A DNA stretch of 64,000 bases from contig JAUNPS010000007.1 of the NCBI GenBank assembly GCA_030536575.1, forward strand, positions 62,001 through 126,000. Reading direction: 5' to 3'. Both the position numbers and the translations under genes were made by a program. The notes beneath the pieces are model-generated. The model saw nothing but the letters and a program-made list of their open reading frames with translations. It did not search any database and was not told the DNA's origin. Origin of the DNA: Eubacteriales bacterium. Lineage in GTDB: Bacteria > Bacillota > Clostridia > Lachnospirales > Lachnospiraceae. Below, in pieces: positions 36,054 to 46,500 of this stretch (position 1 is its first letter; every line of letters starts with the position of its first letter).

Positions 36054-36316
36054 CGCCGTGTAGCCAACGAGCGGTTCCTAGGCTGGACACGCCGACGGCA
36101 AGATCAGCACGTGGCACTGGCTTTTAGCACCGGGACGCGTGGCCATACGCAGGACTGACACGTCGCGTGGCTAACGAGCGGTTCCTGAGCCGGGTACGCC
36201 GACGGCAATGTCAGCACGTGGCACTGGCTTCTCGCACCGAGACGCGTGGCCATGCGCAGGACTGACACGCCGCCCGGCCAACAGCGGTTCCTGGGCTGGG
36301 CGTGTCGCGTGGCCGG
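36054..36316. repeat. 107-bp tandem repeats between the kinase and murA
   Basis: The marker GCGGTTCCT begins at 36071, 36178 and 36284, giving a period of 106-107 bases over about 2.5 copies. Each holds GCCGACGGC and CAGCACGTGGCACTGGCTT. GC-rich, no gene on either strand, lying between convergent genes and before the terminator at 36339. Confidence 0.85.
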
Positions 36317-36338
36317 GCGTTCCGCACCACACTACAAC

Positions 36339-36382
36339 AAAACAGGCAGGCACAAATCCTTCCTTTGTGTCTGCCTGTTTTT
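36339..36382. terminator. Bidirectional terminator between kinase and murA
   Basis: A 16-bp stem (arms AACAGGCAGGCACAAA and TTTGTGTCTGCCTGTT, one G-T pair), 7-base loop, A-rich on the left and TTTTT on the right. It serves both the kinase on the plus strand and murA on the minus strand. Confidence 0.9.
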
Positions 36383-36384
36383 CT

Positions 36385-37677
36385 TCAGCCTACTCTCAGC
36401 TTAAATTTCTGTATCTCTCTCTCCGTCGAAACCCGCTCGATCTCCGCGCCCAGGCTTCTCAGCTTCTCTTCAAAGCACTCATATCCCCTCTGGATATAAA
36501 CAATATCATCCACAATCGTAATGCCTTCCGCCGCCAGCCCCGCAATCACCAGCGCCGCTCCAGCCCGCAGATCCGGCGCGCTGACCTGCGCCCCGGTAAA
36601 GCGCTCAACACCAGAAATAATCGCCGTATTCCCTTCCACCTTAATATTCGCGCCCATTCTGGCCAGCTCGTCCACATATTTAAAACGGTTTTCGAAAATG
36701 CTTTCCGTCACAATGCTGGTCCCTGCGGCCAGCGCCAGGGTCACACTGATCTGCGGCTGCATGTCAGTGGGGTAGCCGGGATAGGGGAGGGTTTTCACGT
36801 TCGTCGTTCGAAGCCGCTTGGAAGCAACCACGCGCACGGCGTCGTCAAATTCTTCTACTTCGCAGCCAATCTCTTCCAGTTTGGCTGTGGTGGCTTCCAA
36901 ATGCTTCGGAATCACATTCTTGACCATCACGTCGCCTTTGGTGGCGGCAGCGGCAAACATGAAGGTGCCTGCCTCGATCTGGTCGGGGATGATGGAGTAT
37001 TCGGTCTTATGGAGTTTCGCAACGCCGCGGATACGGATCACGTCCGTTCCGGCGCCTTTTATGTTCGCACCCATGCTGTTTAAGAAGTTCGCCACGTCAA
37101 CCACATGGGGTTCCCGTGCGGAGTTCTCGATAATGGTGTAGCCTTCCGCCATAGAAGCGGCCATCATGATGTTAATCGTCGCGCCTACGGAGACGGTATC
37201 GAGGAAGATGTGGCTGCCGTGCAGACGCTCTGCGGTGGCAATGATGGAACCGTGGCGAATGCTTACGGACGCGCCCAGGGCGCGGAAGCCTTTCAGGTGT
37301 AGATCAATGGGCCGGCTGCCGATGTTACAGCCGCCGGGAAGCGGTACTTCGGCCCGTTTATATTTTCCAAGGAGCGCGCCTAACAGGTAGTAGGAGGCGC
37401 GGATTTTTTTAATGTATTCGTAATCGACGCTGACTTCGCCGATCATGGAGCCGTTAATGGTGACGCGGTGGCGGCTGACACGGTTTACGATGGCGCCGAT
37501 GCCGCTGATGGCTTCGAGAAGGACGTTAATATCCTGAACGTCGGGTAGATTATCGATGGTTACGGTTTCGTCGGTCATGATGGCGGCGGCGAGGATGCCG
37601 AGGGCTGCGTTTTTTGCGCCGCCGATTTCGACTTCGCCGACCAGTGGGTTTCCGCCTTTGATGATATACTGTTCCAT
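36385..37677 (-). CDS. murA: UDP-N-acetylglucosamine 1-carboxyvinyltransferase
   Basis: 430 aa from ATG 37677 (GAGGTG upstream); a TTG four codons earlier is less likely. First committed step of peptidoglycan synthesis: transfer of enolpyruvate from PEP to UDP-GlcNAc, in the cytoplasm. The two inverse alpha/beta domains are clear (EIGGAKNAALGILAAAI at the N-terminus, PGYPTDMQPQ near 305). The active-site loop LPGGCNIGSRPIDLH contains Cys117, the residue that fosfomycin alkylates, so the enzyme is predicted to be fosfomycin-sensitive. Full family length. It is monocistronic with its own promoter and a structured leader. Confidence 0.97.
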   Translation of the reverse strand: MEQYIIKGGNPLVGEVEIGGAKNAALGILAAAIMTDETVTIDNLPDVQDINVLLEAISGIGAIVNRVSRHRVTINGSMIGEVSVDYEYIKKIRASYYLLGALLGKYKRAEVPLPGGCNIGSRPIDLHLKGFRALGASVSIRHGSIIATAERLHGSHIFLDTVSVGATINIMMAASMAEGYTIIENSAREPHVVDVANFLNSMGANIKGAGTDVIRIRGVAKLHKTEYSIIPDQIEAGTFMFAAAATKGDVMVKNVIPKHLEATTAKLEEIGCEVEEFDDAVRVVASKRLRTTNVKTLPYPGYPTDMQPQISVTLALAAGTSIVTESIFENRFKYVDELARMGANIKVEGNTAIISGVERFTGAQVSAPDLRAGAALVIAGLAAEGITIVDDIVYIQRGYECFEEKLRSLGAEIERVSTEREIQKFKLRVG

Positions 37678-37834
37678 GGGACACCTCAAATTTTATTATT
37701 TATACTCTTTTTCTTTTTTCGGACAGCCGATATGCCCCTTTTCATATCGGGTATAGAAAAATTTTGAGCTCCGGGCTTACATTCTCCGGGAGACTCTAAA
37801 AAACGTGAACATTTTTTATCGTTAAGTTCGCATC

Positions 37835-37918
37835 TCGCGGAATTCGCTCCGCGAATCCGCTAAGTTGCTCCGCAACTTATGCTAACTTATATTATACCAC
37901 AAACCCTCATTTTGTAAA
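37835..37918 (-). promoter_or_regulatory. murA promoter and hairpin-rich leader
   Basis: Minus strand: TTTACA (37913-37918), 16-base spacer, TATAAT (37891-37896). The transcript would carry a leader of about 200 bases with two perfect hairpins: AAGTTGC/GCAACTT, 3-base loop (37862-37878) and TCGCGGA/TCCGCGA, 6-base loop (37835-37854). The remainder of the 330-base gap before aroK is AT-rich and shows no gene. Confidence 0.65.
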
Positions 37919-38007
37919 CAAAAATTAAGATTTCGGTAATTATCCCTTCAAATCATAAGTTTTCCTTAAGATTTTTGAAGAATTTCTGTGCATATTTCCC
38001 AAAATTA

Positions 38008-38529
38008 TTAGGACAATCCTTCCGCATTTCTCACGTCCCGCAAGGCCTCCACGATTTTCTCCATCGTTTCCTCCACATCCAGATTCGCCTCATCCACCGT
38101 AATATGCGCATATTTCTCATAATAAGGAACTCTTTCCTCATATAAATCCCGCAGCGTCTGCCCTTCCTTCAGCACCACGCCCCGGCACCGCAGATTCCCC
38201 AGCCGCCTGCGCAGCATCGGATAATCCAGCTTCAGATAAACCACCGTAGCAATCTCCCGATAGTGCTCCATCGCCTCTTTCCCATAAATCACGCTTCCAC
38301 CTGGCGCAATCACGCTTCGCTCGGCCTCAAGCCTGCTGTTCACCTCATTTTCCAGCCGCAGGAATCCTTCATTCCCCCGCTCCTTGATAATCTCATGCAG
38401 CAGCTTTCCCTCCTGCTCCTGGATCACCAGATCCGTATCCACAAAACGGTATCCCAGAACCTTGGCCAGCACGACGCCAATCGTACTTTTCCCGGAACCA
38501 GGCATTCCGATTAATACAACATTTACCAT
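38008..38529 (-). CDS. aroK: Shikimate kinase
   Basis: 173 aa from ATG 38529 with GAGGTG upstream; an ATG five codons earlier overlaps that site. Phosphorylates shikimate at O3 with ATP in the chorismate pathway. P-loop GMPGSGKST at residues 8-16, DTD motif (FVDTDLVI), the GGS motif (APGGSVIYG) and the LID Arg region (LRCRGVVL) are present. Length is that of AroK/AroL. No other aro gene is nearby. Confidence 0.93.
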   Translation of the reverse strand: MVNVVLIGMPGSGKSTIGVVLAKVLGYRFVDTDLVIQEQEGKLLHEIIKERGNEGFLRLENEVNSRLEAERSVIAPGGSVIYGKEAMEHYREIATVVYLKLDYPMLRRRLGNLRCRGVVLKEGQTLRDLYEERVPYYEKYAHITVDEANLDVEETMEKIVEALRDVRNAEGLS

Positions 38530-38710
38530 ATTTAAGCACCTCATTTTCCATGCTTTTTCTCTCCCGCCGTGCGAAAAAAGAACATCTCTACAGTACCATA
38601 ATCAGCCTTCCCACGCAAGCTTTTTCTCGAAGCCGCCTCCTGAATTGCCCGCGCCCGAATGAACCGCCCTCCGAAGCCCTCGCGCAAAACGCCTCGTATG
38701 AATCGCCCGC

Positions 38711-38776
38711 TCAACCTATGGTTGAATTATTCTCAACCAACCCTCTATTCCCCACCCCGCCCCGAAATGCTATAAT
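38711..38776 (+). promoter_or_regulatory. XRE-gene promoter with palindromes
   Basis: Overlapping palindromes TCAACC-TAT-GGTTGA (38711-38725) and GGTTGA-N7-TCAACC (38720-38738) lie just before an extended -10 (TGCTATAAT, TATAAT at 38771-38776). They are probable auto-operator sites for the XRE protein. Confidence 0.55.
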
Positions 38777-38805
38777 AATCTCATTCTATCTAAGGAGTGA
38801 AACCC

Positions 38806-39603
38806 ATGACCCTGAACCTCGGCAAAAAAATCCGCGAACTCCGCAAATCCAAAAACATCTCCCAGGAAGTCTTCGCCCAATACCTCGGCGTCAGCTTCCA
38901 GGCCGTAAGCAAATGGGAAACCGACGCCGCCTTGCCCGACGTCTCCCTGATCCCCGTCATCGCCTCCTTCTTCGGCGTCTCCACCGACGACCTTTTCGAC
39001 TACAACCGCCTGGAAGCCGAACGAAAAGTCGAAGCCATCTGCCTGGAAGCCTACCAGTACCGCGCAAACGATCCCGCGAAATCCGAAGCCATCCTGCGGG
39101 AAGGCCTGAAGCAGTTCCCCGGAAACGACATCCTCTTAAACAACCTGCTCTACACCATGAAATCCCCGGAACGGAGCGACGAAATCATCCCCCTGTGCAA
39201 AACCCTGATCCAATGCACCCGCGACGATTCCGTCAAATACGACGCCCTCCGAATCCTCGCGAAAACCTACCGCCAGACCGGCCAGCAAGCCCTGGTAGAA
39301 CCCACCCTGGAGCAAATCCCGGAAATCTACTTCTCAAAATTGGAGCTGATGGCGCATCTCTTAGAGGGCGAACAATCCCTGGATGCCGCGAGACGCCAAA
39401 TGGGCTTATCCCTCGGCGACCTGGCGGAAATGCTTCTGGTCATGCGCGACCGTCTCCGCGAAAAAGGCCAGCCCGAAGAAGCCTCCAAATACGAACGCAT
39501 TGCCCGGAAAATCCTCGAAGTTTTTCACCAGGAAGAGGGCGAAGCCTTCGAAACCGGAGATTTCTACCGCCGAAGCCGAACGATTGGAGAAACATTGTCA
39601 TGA
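38806..39603 (+). CDS. XRE family regulator with TPR-like C-terminus
   Basis: 265 aa from ATG 38806 (AAGGAG 8 bases upstream; a GTG within the ribosome site is not used). HTH_3 domain at 5-60 (IRELRKSKNISQEVFAQYLGVSFQAVSKWETDAALPD). The rest is helical with TPR-like spacing (AILREGLKQFPGNDILLNNLLY). Its stop overlaps the start of the ABC exporter gene (ATGA), so it is transcribed with the two ABC genes and probably controls them. Confidence 0.88.
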   Translation: MTLNLGKKIRELRKSKNISQEVFAQYLGVSFQAVSKWETDAALPDVSLIPVIASFFGVSTDDLFDYNRLEAERKVEAICLEAYQYRANDPAKSEAILREGLKQFPGNDILLNNLLYTMKSPERSDEIIPLCKTLIQCTRDDSVKYDALRILAKTYRQTGQQALVEPTLEQIPEIYFSKLELMAHLLEGEQSLDAARRQMGLSLGDLAEMLLVMRDRLREKGQPEEASKYERIARKILEVFHQEEGEAFETGDFYRRSRTIGETLS

Positions 39604-41120
39604 AAAAAGACTTCTTCTGCCCTTCCCAAACGGCGGGCATTCTTTATGAAGTCGTGAGCTATGCCCTCTTATTGCTTTGCGGATATCTGCTGTCGGACTT
39701 GCTTGAACTTGCGCTGGCCGGTTCGTGGCGGCAGATGTACCGGACAGGCCTGCTTGCCGCAGCGGCGCTTCTGCTTACGCTTCTTCCGAAATATGCCCTG
39801 TCCGTATGGAGAAACAGGCAAAAGCAGATCGATTCGCAGCATTTCCGCGAGTATCTGTACCAATGTGTTCTAAACCGCACCATCCGTGTTGAAAACCGCG
39901 GCGAAATGAACGTCTTGCTGAACAGCGACGCGGACACCATTGCCAGCTATTTTCAGGAGACCCGCCCCAAGGCCATCAGCGGCGCGGCCGTCCTCCTCTG
40001 CTCCGCCGTTTTGCTCTGCACGGTTGACTGGCGCATCGGGCTGCTCTTTTTTCTGCTCAATCTGACGCAGTTCCTCCCGATTATTGTTTACGAAAAATGG
40101 TCGCGGCAGCTCTACCGGCAAACCCATTCCGCCGAAGAAACCTATTGCAATTGGATGCTGGAAGGTTACAACGGCATCCGCACCCTCAAAGCCTACGGCG
40201 CAGAACAATGGTATCTGAAACGCTATTACCGCCTCAACCAGGAAATCGTGCGCTCCGGGAAGCGCACGGAAAAGGCGATTGCCGTGGAAAACATCGTCTT
40301 CCAGGCCATTGACAGCCTGCTGAATTACGGAAGCTACGTCATTCTCGGCCTGTTCGTCCTGTTTGGCGGCCTGCCGATTGAGAAAACGCCGCTGCTCATC
40401 ATTCTGGGCGGATATCTGTTTTCCTCCATCAGCTCCGTTTTTGATCTGCGGCTTCAGCAGTTCCAGTATCAGGAGGCCGTCAAACGGCTTGGGTTTCACG
40501 AAATACAGCCCGTTCATTCAGGCGGCAGTTGCATTCTGAAAGCAGAAAATCTGTCAAAAACCTTTGAAGGGAAACAGGTACTGAATCATGCATCCTGTGC
40601 GGTTTATTCCGGCGACCGGATTCTTCTTCAGGGCGACAATGGTTCCGGAAAATCCACATTTCTCCGCATTCTGGCCGGGCTTGAAGAGCCGGACAGCGGA
40701 AGGGTTACTTACGGCATTCCCCAAAATGAGATTGCCCTGTCGCTTCAGGAAGAACCACAATTGAATATCCCCGGTAAAGAACTCGTTCACGCCCTGAACG
40801 AAACCGGCTGCATTCATATGGAACAATTGGCGCAGCATTTCCAAGGATTCCACATCCTGGAACTGCTTGCAAAACCATTGTCCGAACTGTCGTCAGGCGA
40901 GCGGAAAAAGTTCTATTTGGCGGCCGCTCTGGCGCATCGCGGAAAGCTGCTGATTCTGGACGAACCCACGAATCACCTCGACCAGGCCAGCATTGCCTAT
41001 CTGTACGAACAGCTCCGCGCTTATACCGGGACTTTCCTCATATGTACGCACACGACGGACATGGATCTGAATTGGAACAAAACACTTTTGATGGACGGAG
41101 GAATCTGTCATGAACCGTGA
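39600..41120 (+). CDS. ABC exporter half-transporter
   Basis: 506 aa. The start ATG overlaps the XRE stop; a much longer upstream reading is only antisense noise. About six membrane segments (1-300) form the exporter domain. The ATPase domain (about 320-506) has Walker A GDNGSGKST near residue 346, signature LSELSSGERKKFYLAAAL (LSSGE variant) and Walker B LLILDEPTNHLD. Overlaps the next ABC gene by 11 bases, so a heterodimer is expected. Substrate unknown; regulators of this kind often accompany peptide or drug exporters. Confidence 0.88.
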   Translation: MKKDFFCPSQTAGILYEVVSYALLLLCGYLLSDLLELALAGSWRQMYRTGLLAAAALLLTLLPKYALSVWRNRQKQIDSQHFREYLYQCVLNRTIRVENRGEMNVLLNSDADTIASYFQETRPKAISGAAVLLCSAVLLCTVDWRIGLLFFLLNLTQFLPIIVYEKWSRQLYRQTHSAEETYCNWMLEGYNGIRTLKAYGAEQWYLKRYYRLNQEIVRSGKRTEKAIAVENIVFQAIDSLLNYGSYVILGLFVLFGGLPIEKTPLLIILGGYLFSSISSVFDLRLQQFQYQEAVKRLGFHEIQPVHSGGSCILKAENLSKTFEGKQVLNHASCAVYSGDRILLQGDNGSGKSTFLRILAGLEEPDSGRVTYGIPQNEIALSLQEEPQLNIPGKELVHALNETGCIHMEQLAQHFQGFHILELLAKPLSELSSGERKKFYLAAALAHRGKLLILDEPTNHLDQASIAYLYEQLRAYTGTFLICTHTTDMDLNWNKTLLMDGGICHEP

Positions 41121-42432
41121 TTTAAAAAGAGCCATCAGGCGGGACTGCCGCCGTTTCCTGCGCACCGCAGTTCTGGCCTCGTTTTTGCACCGTTTGAGCA
41201 ATGTGGCGGCCCCGCTCACCGCCGCGTGGTTGATCGGCGATATGGCAAACTGCCTGCTGACTCTGGACAGCAAAGCCATTGCGTCCGGTATGTCCGCCTT
41301 TCTCTGCGCGGTATTTTTTCAGGTAGTCGTCGCCGCGCTGTTCAATCTGGCGCTGAATCTGCTTTTGACCAGACAGGGATTTGCTTACGACAGCTTCCTG
41401 ATGGGAAAATTTATCCGGCTGCCCTTAACAGTCTCGCTGACCGCCGACGCGGGTTCTGTGATGGAGCGCCTGGAAGAGGATTCGGCGGCATTTTGCTGGA
41501 ACCAGATGACACTCTGCGCTTATCCCGGTGCGGTTCTGCTGTGTTTTGCGGTTTTTGGGTATGCAATGGTTCGCAATGATTGTCCGGTCAATTTTGCGTT
41601 GACTATCGTATTTCTGGCGGCATTGCCCGTCATCCGCGCCGCCCGCATCGGCAAACGGCAGACTGCGCTGAAAAAGCAGGTTTCCGAAAATCAGGAGACT
41701 CGAAAACAACTGGAGCAGGAACTTTTCGATGCAAGGGATTTTGCGAAAAGTTATTCCCTGGAGGACTATTTTATCGGGCGTTCGCGGAACCTGTTCCGGA
41801 ATTTTCTGAAAGAGACTGGTACGGCGCAGAACCGTATGGACGCTAAAACGGAAGTGCTGGATTTTCTTTGCAGCTCTGGCGTGCAGTTCGGTGCAGTCCT
41901 GGTCGGCGCGGTATTGATTTCCATGGGAATGCTGACGCCCGGAACGCTTCTTTCCGGCTATCTGATGATTCCTGCCATCCGGCAATGCTGCCAGTACGCC
42001 ACGGACTGGGTGGCGGAAGCGCATGACGAAAAGAAGTACCTTGACCGTCTGGCCTTCTTTTACAGCGCCGGCGCCGAACCTTCGGACTCTGGCGAACCGT
42101 TGGATTCTCTGGATGCAGAGGACATTACCTTTACTTATCCTGGTTCTGAAACCCCTGCTCTTGATGGGGTCAATTTTCATATGGGTCTTCAGGAAACCCG
42201 CCGCCTGACCGGTTCAAACGGCAGCGGCAAAACCACTTTGCTGTCTATTCTGGCAGGCCTGTATGATCCCCAGACCGGAATTGTCTGCAATGGGGCGGCT
42301 GTCAGCCAGCGGCGAAACAGCGTTGCCTTGCTGGAACAAAACGGCACGATTTTCTCCGGAACAGTCTGGGAAAACCTGTTTCTCCCGGAAAACAAACGCA
42401 CGGAAGCCGTCAGCATGGTCTCCTCCCCCTGA
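41110..42432 (+). CDS. ABC exporter half-transporter with truncated ATPase domain
   Basis: 440 aa. The membrane domain (1-320) is complete. The ATPase domain starts at about 335, shows Walker A GSNGSGKTT near 368 and a Q-loop-like ALLEQNGTIFSGTVWENLF, then stops (VSMVSSP). The signature LSGGQ, Walker B and H-loop are absent; family members have about 560-600 residues. The sequence after the stop is the 3' end of a convergent LacI gene and does not continue the domain in any frame that I can see. It is either a deletion remnant or a degenerate partner that relies on the intact half at 39600. Confidence 0.82.
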   Translation: MNRDLKRAIRRDCRRFLRTAVLASFLHRLSNVAAPLTAAWLIGDMANCLLTLDSKAIASGMSAFLCAVFFQVVVAALFNLALNLLLTRQGFAYDSFLMGKFIRLPLTVSLTADAGSVMERLEEDSAAFCWNQMTLCAYPGAVLLCFAVFGYAMVRNDCPVNFALTIVFLAALPVIRAARIGKRQTALKKQVSENQETRKQLEQELFDARDFAKSYSLEDYFIGRSRNLFRNFLKETGTAQNRMDAKTEVLDFLCSSGVQFGAVLVGAVLISMGMLTPGTLLSGYLMIPAIRQCCQYATDWVAEAHDEKKYLDRLAFFYSAGAEPSDSGEPLDSLDAEDITFTYPGSETPALDGVNFHMGLQETRRLTGSNGSGKTTLLSILAGLYDPQTGIVCNGAAVSQRRNSVALLEQNGTIFSGTVWENLFLPENKRTEAVSMVSSP

Positions 42433-42469
42433 TACCGCTCAAAATTCCGAGATTTCTCCGCCCACGCCT

Positions 42470-43471
42470 TCAGGCAGGCCCTACGGAGTCGCGTGGGATG
42501 ACCCTGGCTTTCAGGCGCACCGTCCGGGGCTTCCCCGTCTCCTTCTTTTCAATCCGCTCCTGAAGCAGCCGGCACGCTTCCGCCGCCACCTGCTCCAACG
42601 GCTGTTCCACCGCCGTCAGCTTCGGCTCCACCATCACCGACAGGATATGGTCGTCAAAGGATACGACGGAAAGCTCCTCCGGAACCCGAATCCGCAGTTC
42701 CTGAACCGCCCGCATCACGCCAACGCAGATATAATAATTCGCGGCAAATACCGCCGTCGGCCGTTCCTCCTGCTCCCAGAGCCGCTTCATCCCCTCATAA
42801 CCGGAAGCTTCCCGGAAATCCCCGTCCAGAATCCATTCCTCCCGTACCGGAATCTCATAATCCTCCAGCACCCGCAGATAGCCCCGCAGGCGTTCTCTGG
42901 CCGCCGTCCACCGTTTCGCCCCATTGATGATCGCAATTTTCCTGTGCCCTTTGCGTACCATCCCTTCTACCAGTTCATAAGAGGACGTAACGCCGTCCAC
43001 CCGCACCACATCCATCCTGCAGTCCTCAATCCGGTCTTCCAGGCCGACAATCGGAATTCCCGCTTCCACGGCCGCCCCCAGAAAATCCTCTTCCAGCGGA
43101 ACGGAGCACAGAAGAATCCCGTCCACCATCTGTTCCGTTAAAAATTCCACATATTCTCTGGCAGACTCCACCGATCCCTCATGACAGCACAAAACCATCG
43201 CGCATCCCATGGCATTTAAATATTTCTCAATCGACACCGCCAGTTTTGCCGAGTAAACGGTATCGACCTGCTGCATCACAACCCCGACCGTATAGGTTCG
43301 CAAATTTTTCAGGCCCCGCGCGGAACGGTTCGGCGAAAACTTCAGTTGTTTAATCGCTGCCTCGATCGCTTTTTCATTTTCCGGTTTCACCGGCGCGCCG
43401 TTGATGTACCGGGAAACGGTGGAAATCGCAACGCCCGCTTCCCTGGCCACATCCTTTATCGTCACTGCCAT
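42470..43471 (-). CDS. LacI family regulator of the alpha-mannosidase operon
   Basis: 333 aa. HTH at 2-50 (VTIKDVAREAGVAISTVSRYINGAPVKPENEKAIEAAI) and a periplasmic-binding-type sensor domain (about 60-333, GVVMQQVDTVYSAKLAVSI; VVSFDDHILSVMVEPKLTAV). It is 59 bases downstream of the GH38 gene on the same strand, so it is probably the last gene of the 49865-42470 operon. It likely binds the palindromes at 49933 and 50052. Confidence 0.92.
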   Translation of the reverse strand: MAVTIKDVAREAGVAISTVSRYINGAPVKPENEKAIEAAIKQLKFSPNRSARGLKNLRTYTVGVVMQQVDTVYSAKLAVSIEKYLNAMGCAMVLCCHEGSVESAREYVEFLTEQMVDGILLCSVPLEEDFLGAAVEAGIPIVGLEDRIEDCRMDVVRVDGVTSSYELVEGMVRKGHRKIAIINGAKRWTAARERLRGYLRVLEDYEIPVREEWILDGDFREASGYEGMKRLWEQEERPTAVFAANYYICVGVMRAVQELRIRVPEELSVVSFDDHILSVMVEPKLTAVEQPLEQVAAEACRLLQERIEKKETGKPRTVRLKARVIPRDSVGPA

Positions 43472-43530
43472 TTCTTTCCCTCACTATTCTCTGAACTTCA
43501 CAAATACCGGGGAACTGCGCCGGATACCCG

Positions 43531-46500
43531 TCACGTGAAACGAACCTTCAGCGTTTTAATCTCATAAGGATTCACAGGAAGGCATATCCTGTTTTCCGTA
43601 AACTCCACAGGCCCCGCATACTCTTCCATCATATCACATTCCACAGCAGAAGCAAGTTTTTTCCCGAAAAGAAGCTCCGCCTGTGTCCGCCTGTTACAGC
43701 ATTCATAAAGCCGCACAATCAGTTCTTCCGAATCCTCCGCCTTCTTTACCGCTTCGATCACCACATTGTCCCGGTTTACGGAAACCAGCGAGCCAACGGC
43801 GGCCAGCTCTCCCCCTTCCGCGCTCTTCCATACGGCGGCCAGCGGATTGTTCAGCCGATAGGCCTGCTGCACCGTCCCCGCCTCCCGCCATCCGCCCGCA
43901 TGCGGATAGATGGAATAGACAAATTCATGCTGCTCTTTATCCGCGTCCGGATTCGGATAAATCGGGGATTTCAGCATGGACAAGCCGATCAGGCCGCCCC
44001 GCACGCTCACCCCGTATTTACAGTCGTTTAAAATGCTGACCCCATAGCCGTCCTCCGATACGTCCAGCCATTTATGATGGCAGACTTCGAATTTTGCGAA
44101 ATCCCAGGAGGTATTGGCATGGGTATCCCGTTCTACATTTCCATACTGGATATCGAAAGTCGCTTTATTCGTGTGGACGTCCACCGGAAAATAATCCTTC
44201 ACAAAAATCTGATGCTCTTTCCAGTCGATAACATTGCGCAGGTCGATTCTCGGAATGTCCCGATACAGATAAACGTCCTGCATAATTGTAGAATCCAGAT
44301 AGGTGCGCACAATCCGCACGCAGGCCCTGACCGGCCCGTTTTCCATGACTTCGATTGAAGAAAGCCGATCGATTTCCCATGATTTCTCTGTGTAATAATT
44401 GTTCACATCCCATGCGTCATAGTTGTGCGGACGGTCTTCGTAGCTGACAAGGACGTTTCCTGCTTTTCCCTCCTGCAGAACTTCCCGTTCGGCCCGCTTA
44501 TCGAAAATCCGCGCGAACTGCCCCTTCTCATTGTATTCCAGACGGAAGAACGCATTTTCCATCGCGGAAACGGAAATCTCCATAACCGGCGTTTCTTCGG
44601 ATTCTTCCTCTTTCACCAGGAATGTTTTATAACCTTTTGCGGGTACGCCCTTCGCATAGAAAATCCAGGAACCATCCGCTGTTTTCTGTACCGGAAGCCG
44701 TTCCTCACCATCATAGACGGCCGGTGTGCGAATCCCGTCTTCCAAAGAAAATTCCACCAGGTCGCCGGAAACTGTACTGTTCGGATTAAAAACCACCAAA
44801 GCCCCCTTTGGCGCCCGAATTTTTTCCGCAATGTGGTGCAATGAGGTATCTGTCAATTTCCGATTCTCCGCCTGAATCCCTTCATATTCTTCTTTCGAAT
44901 CCTCATACACTTCTTTAATCGAAGAGCCCGGAAGAATATCGTGGAACTGGTTCCGCAGAAGAACTTCCCATCCGTCACGCAGCTCCTTTTCCGGATATAT
45001 GCCGCCGCAAAAAGCCTTGTCCAGCATTGCGTACAATTCTTCATTCTGATATGCAAATTCTAACTTCCGGTTATATTTTTTATTCCTTGCCATGGAAGTA
45101 TAGGTTCCCCGGTGGTATTCCAGATACAGCTCGCCTACCCAGGAAGGCAGATACTTGTTCCCGCGGACGTTTTGATCCAGCTCTTCAAAAAATGCTTTCG
45201 CCGTAGACATTTTTGTTCTTGGCACACCCGGAATTCCCTTTTCCAGACGTCTCTGGTTCTCCAGTTCCTCCTTCGTGGGGCCTCCCCCGCCGTCTCCAAA
45301 GCCGAAGCTGCACAGGATTTCTTCATTTAAATATTTCTGTCCATACCGTTTCCATGCGCCTTTCATCTGCGTGGGATTAATGTAACCATTGTAAGTGGTA
45401 TAGTGTCCGGTACGATAGCCGCACTCTTCCGCCTCTTTGTCATAATCCCTGGTCGAAATAAAATGGGTCAGAACCCGGCTTCCGTCGATGCCTTCCCACT
45501 CAAAGGTATCGCAGGGCATTTTGTTGAACTCATTCCAGCTAATTTTCGTCGTCATAAAATACTTCAGCCCGCATTTTCTCATGATCTGCGGAAGCGCAGC
45601 CGAATATCCGAACACATCCGGAAGCCACAGAATTTCATTGTCCACGCCGAATTCTTCCTTGAAAAACCGCTGGCCATGGAGAAACTGGCGAACCAGCGAT
45701 TCCCCGGAGGCCAGGTTACAGTCCGCTTCTACAAACATCCCGCCTTCCGGCTCCCAGCGGCCTTCTTTTACCCGCTGCCGGATCTGCTCATAGATCTCCG
45801 GCGCATTCTTTTTTACATATTTATAAAGCTGGGGCTGGCTGGACAAAAAGAGGTATTCCGGATACTGCTTCATCAGCTCTAATACGGTGGAAAAGCTCCG
45901 GACTGCCTTATCCTCTGTCACACGCAGCGTCCACAGCCATGCGCAGTCGATGTGCGTGTGGCCTACGCAATAAATTACCGGCGTTTTTTCCGGGTCACAG
46001 TGTTTTTCATAAAATTCCCTGGTAATGTATTCCTGCGCCCTTTCCAGGCTTTCGAAATACTCCTTCGAGCCTTCCCTCCGCATGTCCAGCAGATTCAGAG
46101 ATTCATTCAGCGCCCGTATGATCGTGATATAAGCCTGATCGTCTTCCGGCAGGAGACGCGCGGTTTCGTAGGGAACCTTCAGATCATAATAGTAATGCTC
46201 TGTTTTCCGATCCAAAACCTTCAGCGCGGAATCCAGCTTCAGGCTGAAATTCTGGTCCCCGGTAAAGGCGGACAGGGTGATCCGGTAGCTTTTTCCCGCT
46301 TCCGCATTTTCCGAAAGAAGGACTTCCCGGTGATTGATATCCAGCCCCTGACGAAGGACGCCGTCAATGAAGATGGAAAACTGCGGATTTGTCGCATCCC
46401 ATTCCCCTTCTCCTTCTTTTCCGGTGCGCAGTTCGTAAACGACACATGCCCCCGCAAAGTCTTCCGGAATCGTAACGATAGTCTCGAACCAGTAATATTC

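Noticed and set aside
36054-36316. CRISPR array
   Set aside because: Units are 107 bases and contiguous without unique spacers, and no cas genes are present.
38550-39599. A long N-terminal extension of the ABC exporter at 39600
   Set aside because: The extension is proline/arginine-rich shadow coding from another frame of the XRE gene; the ABC start overlaps the XRE stop (ATGA) and is the better start.
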